Source: DATKKG01 sp964475215 (GTDB lineage: Archaea > Thermoproteota > Nitrososphaeria > Conexivisphaerales > DTJL01). Taken from it: DNA of 5,807 nt. The stretch covers positions 1 through 5,807 of the forward strand of contig CAYYVT010000073.1 of the NCBI GenBank assembly GCA_964475215.1, given 5' to 3'. The notes under the pieces are model-generated. The model had not been told where the DNA came from. It saw nothing but the letters and a program-made list of their open reading frames with translations, and did no database searches. Below, one piece after another: positions 1-5,155 of the stretch. Each line of letters begins with the position of its first letter. Position 1 is the first letter of the stretch. Made by a program: the position numbers and the translations under genes.

Positions 1-708
1 CGTAACTCCGTCATCCCTGAGCCCTACTGAGGCAGCTGCCATCGCCTCTTCGACGACGGAGCACTGGAGAAGCCTCCGCCTAGCCCTTCCCAGGATGGAG
101 GGGCCCAAGGCCCTTCTGACCTTCGAAGGAAACGAGTAGGCTAGGACCGCGGCCGCCTCGAGGGCTGGACCCTTTGTCACCAGCACCCTGTCCCCTTCCA
201 TGGCCATGGCGGGTGTGACGAAATCCGTCTCCTTGGCCTCGGCGAACATGAAACCGGCGCCAGCGATGGTCAGGCCGCAGCCAGGGTATCTTCCTGTATG
301 ACCCCCGACTATCGTGATGCCGAGCTCCTGGCATCGGTCGCCGAAGGAGTCCAGATAAGCTCCGATGGTCCCATCGGCCAGGTCTCCCGGAAGGTTATAA
401 TCGACCACCGCGTATCGCGCCGCTACGCCACTGGTCGCAAGGTCAGAGGCCAAGTGATGGACGCTGAGCCAAGCGGAGGCATCTGCCCCCAACGAGGGGA
501 TATAGGATATCGGGTCCGCTGTAAACACGAGCACCCTCCCACCGCTGAGCCTCAGGACGCCATTATCGAACCCCTTCGCGGGTGGGACGAGGAGATCCGA
601 GGACTTCGCGCCAAGGTGCCTGAAGGCGGACTTCATCACCGCGTCGGTGGGCTTGCCGAATGAAGGTCGGCGGCGACGGCCTCCGCCCGAGGAAGCGCTC
701 AATCTCAC
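1..708 (-). CDS. AIR-synthase-superfamily protein, HypE/ThiL-like (C-terminus outside window)
   Basis: Partial gene, open to the left edge, with 236 codons present. My translation shows the ATP-binding AIR-synthase fold: FDNGVLRL (47-54), FTADPISYIPSLGADASAW (62-80), HHLASDLATSGV (84-95), IVGGHTGRYPGC (133-144), a VTKG turn (177-180), and RDDGVT (231-236) just before the edge, where the family usually continues into a His-Asp-Ala-Thr-Glu motif. GGHTGR and TADPISYIPSLG match the archaeal HypE-homologue group (COG1973 as I recall) better than canonical HypE or ThiL, which have a GDT motif. Members are often called hydrogenase maturation factor or AIR synthase-related; the reaction is unknown to me. 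It begins 5 bases after thiT. The start is uncertain: GTG 708 gives an Arg/Gly-rich leader of 16 residues before the conserved region, TTG 702 is nearly equivalent, and ATG 636 would cut into it. No convincing ribosome binding site is seen. Confidence 0.85.
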   Translation of the reverse strand, partial: MRLSASSGGGRRRRPSFGKPTDAVMKSAFRHLGAKSSDLLVPPAKGFDNGVLRLSGGRVLVFTADPISYIPSLGADASAWLSVHHLASDLATSGVAARYAVVDYNLPGDLADGTIGAYLDSFGDRCQELGITIVGGHTGRYPGCGLTIAGAGFMFAEAKETDFVTPAMAMEGDRVLVTKGPALEAAAVLAYSFPSKVRRALGPSILGRARRRLLQCSVVEEAMAAASVGLRDDGVT

Positions 709-713
709 TTCAT

Positions 714-1268
714 TCAGCGACGGGGAACCGTAAGTATGTTTCTCCAGGCCAGCACCGAAATCACGGCCGCGCTGATGAAGAATTCCGGTATCAGGTAGCT
801 GGCGTTGTACACGGCGGAGTATATCGGGCAGATCATCGAAGTCGTGTTGTAGCTGCAGAAGAACAGGACGCCGGCGACGAAGTGGCAGATGAACCTGGCG
901 CCAATCCCTATGCCCACCCCGACGACAGGCCACTTGCCGAAGAAGCCGGAGAGCCCGAGGGCGCCAAACGCCATGGGATAGTCGAGGAGGAACTCGAAGG
1001 GATTGTAGTAGAAGGGCGTGATCACGAGGACGATTATCCCGAGGCAGGCCCCGGCGAAGATCCCAACCCTGGGACCCCTTCGCATGGAGAGCACGAAAAT
1101 GGGGACCATCGAAGCCATGGTGACAGATCCGCCCTGGGGGAGCGTGTAGATTATGACCATGGAAAGGGCAGCCGAGAGGGCGACCATGATCAGCGTCTCG
1201 GCCATGACGGTGGTCCTGTTATCTCGCCTGCCCCGAGGGGCCTGAGTCGACGTCTCTGCCTCGGTCAT
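714..1268 (-). CDS. thiT: ThiT-type thiamine transporter (ECF S component)
   Basis: Membrane protein of 184 residues, the ThiT/YuaJ family length, with about six hydrophobic segments (roughly 23-42, 52-63, 65-82, 92-110, 113-137 and 150-176). Family landmarks are LPQGGSV (43-49), PFEFLLDYPMAFGALGL (90-106), ARFICHFVAG (124-133) and IYSAVYNASYLIPE (149-162). By analogy with ThiT, whose pocket uses an acidic-Tyr pair, a His, a Tyr and an Asn, the candidates here are Asp96-Tyr97, His129, Tyr150 and Asn155. It should bind thiamine outside the cell and import it with an energy-coupling module encoded elsewhere; no EcfA or EcfT gene is in the window. The ATG at 1268 is preferred over longer open frames because it leaves a normal N-terminus and matches the TATA spacing; TTG at 1283 is an alternative. 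No TPP riboswitch fits in the short upstream gap. Confidence 0.88.
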   Translation of the reverse strand: MTEAETSTQAPRGRRDNRTTVMAETLIMVALSAALSMVIIYTLPQGGSVTMASMVPIFVLSMRRGPRVGIFAGACLGIIVLVITPFYYNPFEFLLDYPMAFGALGLSGFFGKWPVVGVGIGIGARFICHFVAGVLFFCSYNTTSMICPIYSAVYNASYLIPEFFISAAVISVLAWRNILTVPRR

Positions 1269-1290
1269 CGAGTGGACGGGCAATCGGATG

Positions 1291-1298
1291 CATATAAG
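1291..1298 (-). promoter_or_regulatory. Archaeal TATA box for a leaderless thiT transcript
   Basis: CTTATATG on the minus strand is a conspicuous A/T-rich island in the 46-base gap before thiT. Relative to the thiT ATG as +1 it spans -30 to -23, the standard TATA position for a start at the initiation codon itself. No Shine-Dalgarno element precedes that ATG, which agrees with a leaderless mRNA. The BRE region upstream (TTAGACTG) is not a strong match. I see no clear terminator in this gap, so read-through from the hydrogenase genes remains possible. Confidence 0.55.
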
Positions 1299-1314
1299 CA
1301 GTCTAATAGGCGGG

Positions 1315-1812
1315 TTATGAGGTTGGCCTTCGCTTGAGCATTCCTCTCGCCGTCGACACGGCCAGCCTCGCGGCCGAAGGGACCGCCCTTTGCACATCTT
1401 CGGACAGGCCCACTTTCACAGCGGTCACTCCACGGGCAGGCTGACATGCGATTATCCTAATCTTGACGCCTCTCGTCCTCTCAAGTTCGTTGAAGGCCGA
1501 AGCCGAAGGAAAGTCGTGAAGGCCGAAGGTGTCGGTGGAACGGGTCTCAAGGTCCTCCAGGGGTACTTCGAAGATCGAGCCCGGGTCTCTGCCCAAGTCC
1601 GCGGCATCGACCACCACGATGCCACTGGGCCTCAGGTCTCCGTAGGTGACCTCCAGGAGGAAGGAGCTCAGACCCGTGCCTATGTCAAGGGCGAGGATAG
1701 ACCTTCCGAGCTTAAAACGCGAGCACCGCCTGGCCACGGCGGGACCGAACCCGTCGTCGCCCAGGAGGACGTTGCCACAGCCCAAGATGAGGACCTTGCC
1801 GGTGACTTTCAA
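1315..1812 (-). CDS. frhD: FrhD-like hydrogenase maturation endopeptidase
   Basis: Second peptidase of the same superfamily, 165 residues, but clearly a different branch. ILGCGNVLLGDDGFGPAV (9-26), LDIGTGLSSFLL (42-53) and IVVVDAADLG (65-74) resemble FrhD, the protease encoded with F420-reducing hydrogenases. Predicted metal ligands are Asp19 or Asp20, Asp69 and His99 (in LHDFPS). The start is TTG at 1812: an in-frame TAG lies six bases upstream, so no longer start is possible, and GGTG at 1823-1820 gives a weak ribosome binding site seven bases away. It follows the HycI-like gene after a 36-base gap with no evident promoter and probably ends the hydrogenase transcript. Which of the two proteases cuts MvhA is not decidable from sequence; FrhD-type specificity hints at another hydrogenase elsewhere in the genome. 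Confidence 0.88.
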   Translation of the reverse strand: MKVTGKVLILGCGNVLLGDDGFGPAVARRCSRFKLGRSILALDIGTGLSSFLLEVTYGDLRPSGIVVVDAADLGRDPGSIFEVPLEDLETRSTDTFGLHDFPSASAFNELERTRGVKIRIIACQPARGVTAVKVGLSEDVQRAVPSAARLAVSTARGMLKRRPTS

Positions 1813-1848
1813 GCTCTAACACCGAGTCAGCAGGGGTGTCTAATGTCC

Positions 1849-2310
1849 TTAGCGGATGGAGCCAGTCCGGACCCATCTTTCGGCCATCCTGGCGCAGAGC
1901 TTCGCTGCTTCGGCCACCTTCGGGGTGACGGATTCTCCATAGGTCTCCACGGGCCTAATGCGGCAGGCCAAGATCCTGACTTCCCGAGGGGCCTCACCTG
2001 AGAGGAGCGAGAGGGCTTCGAGCGCTTCCGCGAGGGTCATCGCGTGACCAGACAGGCCCTTGGTCTCGGAGAGGGCTTCCACGCTGAGCTCGACGATATC
2101 GCCCACCTTCCCATCCTTCGACTCTATAGCGTCGATGATCAATATGTTGGAATACGATATCAGGTTGACCGCCACATCGAGCCCTCCCTCGTCCAGCAGC
2201 AAGAGGTCGGCCCCGGCCATGCCTTCCAGCTCCTTGGCCACGAGCACCCCGAACGCATCGTCGCCCATGATGGGGTTCCCCAGGCAGGCGACGGCCCGTC
2301 TCCGCTGCAT
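1849..2310 (-). CDS. hycI: HycI-like hydrogenase maturation endopeptidase
   Basis: Protein of 153 residues in the HycI/HybD/FrhD peptidase family, which removes the C-terminal tail of [NiFe]-hydrogenase large subunits after nickel insertion. Visible motifs are CLGNPIMGDDAFG (9-21, metal ligand Asp17 by analogy with HycI Asp16), LIIDA (Asp60) and SGHAMTLAEAL (His89); the three nickel-sensing ligands are therefore present and the protein is probably active. Length matches the family. It starts six bases after the mvhA stop, so it is almost certainly co-transcribed. The best GGGG ribosome binding match sits only two bases from the ATG, with a second AGGGG 13 bases upstream, so initiation may rely on coupling to mvhA. 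The likely substrate is MvhA; this is inferred from adjacency. The symbol reflects family resemblance, not proven specificity. Confidence 0.88.
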   Translation of the reverse strand: MQRRRAVACLGNPIMGDDAFGVLVAKELEGMAGADLLLLDEGGLDVAVNLISYSNILIIDAIESKDGKVGDIVELSVEALSETKGLSGHAMTLAEALEALSLLSGEAPREVRILACRIRPVETYGESVTPKVAEAAKLCARMAERWVRTGSIR

Positions 2311-2316
2311 TTCCCC

Positions 2317-3774
2317 TTAAGTTCCCCTGGACTCGCTCCTCAGTAGCCTTCCCGAAGAGTCGTAGAGCTCAAACTCTAGAGGCATCGATCCGGGGAGGGC
2401 ATGGGTGCCGCAGGCGAGGCAGGGATCGTACGCCCTGTAGAGCATCTCCACCCTGTTGAAGACCGGCTCAGGGATGTCCGTCCCCTTTACAAGATGCTTG
2501 GCCGCCTTCTTCACGGATAGGCATATCCCCGAATTGTTGTGAGTGGAAGGGACGATGAGGTTGACGAAGGTGACCGTGCCCATCTCGTTGGCCCGGTAGT
2601 GGTGAATCAAGAGCCCTCTCGGAGCTTCCACGACGCCGACGCCCTCGCCCGGCTTGCCGATGGGCGACCTGATTTCGGCCCCTCCAAGGTCAGGGTCCTC
2701 CACAAGTTCGGAGACCTTCTCCGCGGCGTGAATTATCTCGATCACACGCGCCCACTGGTAGGCGAGGGTCTGGTGGGCGGGGCTGCCGAGGGTCTCCCTA
2801 AAGAGCTCGAACTTGGCCTGCGCTCGGGGGGTTGAGAAGCCGTTGGCGACGTTGAACCGCGCCAAAGGGCCCACCCGATACACGCCGCTGTCCTCTCCCT
2901 CCGCCAGGCCCTTCCACCCGACGCTCTGCAGGTATGGGAATTTCATGTAGGTCCAAGGAAGAGAGGTCTCCTTGAAGTGATCCTGGTAGGAGTTCGGCTT
3001 GAACTCCTCCAGAACCGAGCCGTCGGGCTTGATCACCCTGATGTCTCCGTCCAGGAAGCCGATCTTGCCGTCCCTTCCAATAAGAGAGGCGTAATAGGAT
3101 CGGTTCACGAAGGCGTCGGTATTGAAGAGGTCGATGAACTCCTTCTTGCTGGCGACGGTGTCCTCGAAGACCTTGTTCGTGAGCTCTGCCAGCTCAATGA
3201 GCTGGCGGCTCCTTTCCTTGATGGCAGCGATGTCCTCCTTGGTCAAGCCCCGACTGATGCCGCCCGGGCAGCCGAATATGGGATGGGTCGCCCTTCCACC
3301 GACTATCGTAAGGATGTCAGAGGCCGCCTTTCTGAGCGCGAGGACCTTGGCCCCCGTGTCCCTGCCAATCCTCTTCACAAGCTCCAGGATGTTCCTCTGG
3401 GCCCTTGGCGTGTCTGGGTCGAGGAGCAGATCGGGCGCGGCAAGAGCGTAGAACACGGCCGAATGGTCGTGGACCAAGAAAGCGTCGTAGGCGAGCTCCC
3501 GGACCTTCAGGGCCGTGGGCGGTGGGGGGGCATTGAAGAGAGCGTCCGTCGCCTTCAGGGACGCCATGTGGTGTGCCCACGGGCATACGCCGCATATCCT
3601 GCTCGTGATCACCGGCAGCTCCTCAGCGTTTCGACCCAGACAGAAGCTCTCGAAGCCCTTGAATTCGACCGTCTGGAACAGGGCTTCCTGCACCTCGCCG
3701 CGATCGTCCATTATGATGGCTATCTTGGCGTGACCCTCAAGCCTCGTCGCGGGGTTGATGACGACTCGCTTCAT
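2317..3774 (-). CDS. mvhA: MvhA, F420-non-reducing [NiFe]-hydrogenase large (catalytic) subunit
   Basis: Catalytic subunit of 485 residues that splits H2 at a Ni-Fe(CN)2CO centre. N-terminal INPATRLEGHAKI (6-18) is the classic large-subunit opening. The two nickel-ligand motifs are RICGVCPWAHH (Cys61, Cys64) and DPCLACGTH (Cys452, Cys455, His458). All four positions are cysteine; there is no in-frame TGA, so this is not a selenocysteine form. Twenty-seven residues follow His458 (ALPGSMPLEFELYD and beyond). In this family cleavage after that His by a nickel-dependent endopeptidase completes maturation, which fits the two peptidase genes immediately downstream. The ATG at 3774 follows the mvhG TAG with no gap, and AAGGTGGA at 3786-3779 could serve as Shine-Dalgarno. 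The adjoining HdrA and MvhD genes place it in group 3c rather than the F420-reducing Frh group, since no FrhB-like gene is present in the window. Confidence 0.96.
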   Translation of the reverse strand: MKRVVINPATRLEGHAKIAIIMDDRGEVQEALFQTVEFKGFESFCLGRNAEELPVITSRICGVCPWAHHMASLKATDALFNAPPPPTALKVRELAYDAFLVHDHSAVFYALAAPDLLLDPDTPRAQRNILELVKRIGRDTGAKVLALRKAASDILTIVGGRATHPIFGCPGGISRGLTKEDIAAIKERSRQLIELAELTNKVFEDTVASKKEFIDLFNTDAFVNRSYYASLIGRDGKIGFLDGDIRVIKPDGSVLEEFKPNSYQDHFKETSLPWTYMKFPYLQSVGWKGLAEGEDSGVYRVGPLARFNVANGFSTPRAQAKFELFRETLGSPAHQTLAYQWARVIEIIHAAEKVSELVEDPDLGGAEIRSPIGKPGEGVGVVEAPRGLLIHHYRANEMGTVTFVNLIVPSTHNNSGICLSVKKAAKHLVKGTDIPEPVFNRVEMLYRAYDPCLACGTHALPGSMPLEFELYDSSGRLLRSESRGT

Positions 3775-4734
3775 CTACTCCACCTTCCTCCTTCCGAGGA
3801 GGCTCTTGGCCATGGTGAAGGTGTAGAAGGAGCCGATGGTGTCGTTGATGTCGTCGAAGATCGCCGAGTAGTCCGAGTCCTTGCTCTCGTTGCTGAGCGA
3901 AACGATGGAGGCCAACGCGGACATCATCTCCGAGCCCGAGTCTTCGGCGTTGGGTAGAGGGCCCAGGCAGCCCCGGCAAGGCTGGTTCTGGTTGCAGCAG
4001 ACGGCCTCGCACCCCCCTCTGGTGGCAGGTCCCATGCAGATGATGCCCTGTTCCAGCAGACACCGCTTGGGGTCGGGCTGGATTTCGTGGTACCTGTGGA
4101 GCGTCGCAATGTCCTTGTTCTCCTTGACGCGCTTGCATTCGTAGCAGACGGACCTGCTCGATGCGTAGTAGGTGCCCTTGGCGATGGGCTTGCCTGAAAG
4201 GACGTCGCCGAAGAGGGAGGAGACGAGCTTCAGCGGAGGGGGGCAGCCCGGAAGGTAGACGTCGACGTCGACGACCTGATCCAAGGCGTATGCCTGCCCT
4301 AGCATCTTGGGAAGAGCGCCTTCCCCTTCGAATTTAAGCGGCTCCGACTTGTCGGACCGGGAGGGGAGGCCTTGGTAGACCTCCAGGAGGATCTTCTTCG
4401 GGCTTCCCGTGTTTATCAGGCCCGGTATCCCTCCATAGGCTCCGCAGCTGCCGAAGGCGACAAGGCTCTTCGCCTTCTTGCGGCAGAGGCGGGCCATCTC
4501 CAAGTTGTCTTCGTTGACCACCGCCCCGTCGAAGAGTACCAGGTCTATGCTTCCGTCCTCGACGGCTTCCAAGTCCTCCAGCTTGGAGTCGATGCCTGTG
4601 GGCCAGTAGACTATCTCCACCGCGTCGGTGACGTCAAGCAGCGAGGGGCCCAGGTCGAGAAGGGAGTAATCACATCCGGAGCAGGTGGCGCCGAGCGCAA
4701 TGGCGATCTTGGACTTCGCCGATTCAGGTTTCAA
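3775..4734 (-). CDS. mvhG: MvhG, F420-non-reducing [NiFe]-hydrogenase small subunit
   Basis: Iron-sulfur subunit of 319 residues that relays electrons from the NiFe site of MvhA to MvhD. Proximal-cluster ligands are visible as CSGC (Cys18, Cys21), GSCGAYGG (Cys97) and LPGCPPP (Cys164). A second cysteine set for the medial and distal clusters follows: VCYEC (197, 200), Cys225, Cys233, Cys242, Cys246, Cys247 and the CxxC at 253-256. The motif CSGCDYSLLDL near the N-terminus resembles CSGCxxSLLDL of the Mvh/Frh group. There is no twin-arginine signal peptide, so the enzyme is cytoplasmic, as expected for group 3c. The start is TTG at 4734, eleven bases inside mvhD and preceded by a purine-rich ribosome binding site. 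The TAG stop directly abuts the mvhA ATG. No truncation or missing ligand is apparent. Confidence 0.95.
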   Translation of the reverse strand: MKPESAKSKIAIALGATCSGCDYSLLDLGPSLLDVTDAVEIVYWPTGIDSKLEDLEAVEDGSIDLVLFDGAVVNEDNLEMARLCRKKAKSLVAFGSCGAYGGIPGLINTGSPKKILLEVYQGLPSRSDKSEPLKFEGEGALPKMLGQAYALDQVVDVDVYLPGCPPPLKLVSSLFGDVLSGKPIAKGTYYASSRSVCYECKRVKENKDIATLHRYHEIQPDPKRCLLEQGIICMGPATRGGCEAVCCNQNQPCRGCLGPLPNAEDSGSEMMSALASIVSLSNESKDSDYSAIFDDINDTIGSFYTFTMAKSLLGRRKVE

Positions 4735-5155
4735 TGGGGATCTCCCTCCTCCAATTCAGCGGCCCCAGCTTGGCCACTCTGGCGCTCATCTCGTTCACGA
4801 CCTCGGCATAGCGTGCCCCCTCGCTGGCCGATATCCACTCGAGCCTGAGCCTTTCGTCCTCGATCCCCATCTGGGATGTGTACTTCTTCAGAAGCATGAA
4901 CCTCCTCAGGGCCTTGTAGTTGCCCTTCAGGTAGTGGCAGTCTCCCGGATGACAGCCGGCGAGCAGGACTCCATCGGCGCCCTCGGAGAAGGCCCTAATG
5001 ACGAGCTGAGGGTCCATCCTTGCGCTGCAGGGGACCTTGATGGGAAGCACGTCGGGCGCGTACTTCGTCCTGCTCACTCCGGCGAGATCAGCGCCGGCAT
5101 AGGAGCACCACCTGCACAGTAGGGCGACGATCCGGAGGCGCTTTCGCTCGCTCAA
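4724..5155 (-). CDS. mvhD: MvhD, [2Fe-2S] electron-transfer subunit linking Mvh hydrogenase to HdrA
   Basis: Small cytoplasmic protein of 143 residues that carries electrons from MvhAG to HdrA. I chose the TTG at 5155 because it overlaps the hdrA stop as TTGA, has a good Shine-Dalgarno element, and gives the usual MvhD length of about 140; the frame is open further upstream but only as a shadow inside hdrA. The family signature is clear: CRWCSYAGADLAG (Cys14, Cys17), VPCSARM (Cys43), and GCHPGDCHYLKGN (Cys68, Cys73), five cysteines available for the iron-sulfur cluster. The C-terminal LEWISASEGARYAEVVNEM (105-123) is also typical. Residue 15 is Arg where, from memory, many relatives have Asn; this is minor. 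The 3' end overlaps mvhG by 11 bases, consistent with one transcript and roughly equal synthesis of the subunits. Confidence 0.94.
   Translation of the reverse strand: MSERKRLRIVALLCRWCSYAGADLAGVSRTKYAPDVLPIKVPCSARMDPQLVIRAFSEGADGVLLAGCHPGDCHYLKGNYKALRRFMLLKKYTSQMGIEDERLRLEWISASEGARYAEVVNEMSARVAKLGPLNWRREIPIET
4739..4750 (-). promoter_or_regulatory. Shine-Dalgarno for mvhG
   Basis: AGGAGGGAGATC on the minus strand, within the last codons of mvhD, closely resembles GGAGGTGATC with a small insertion. It lies four bases before the TTG at 4734 (about ten from the GGAGG core). It supports the non-ATG start of mvhG. Confidence 0.6.

Noticed and set aside
496..512. TATA-like stretch (GATATAGGATAT)
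   Set aside because: It lies inside the conserved ADPISYIP-encoding region of the HypE-like gene and no start codon of a supported gene is at a fitting distance.
298..1337. Two consecutive plus-strand open frames (298-663 and 660-1337)
   Set aside because: They lie opposite the HypE-like gene and thiT, which show clear family motifs. The translations are rich in Arg, Gly, Asp and His without domain features.
714..1397. Extended thiT start at 1397
   Set aside because: The extra 43 residues overlap the FrhD-like gene in another frame, are rich in Arg and Cys, and fall outside the normal ThiT length. The TATA box also lies inside that extension.
3188..3206. Perfect 9-bp inverted repeat around a single central base, with outer GAGC/GCTC
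   Set aside because: It sits in the middle of mvhA and arises from codons for the repeated Leu-Glu-Leu pattern (residues 190-198). A regulatory hairpin at this place has no support.
2977..3957. A 326-codon open frame on the plus strand
   Set aside because: It is antisense to mvhA and mvhG, whose products are unmistakable. Its translation is charged and low in complexity with no recognisable motif, as expected for shadow frames in G+C-rich DNA.
4258..4275. Short GACGTC/GTCGAC tandem repeat
   Set aside because: It encodes alternating Val and Asp before the conserved PGCPP motif of MvhG and is explained by coding content.
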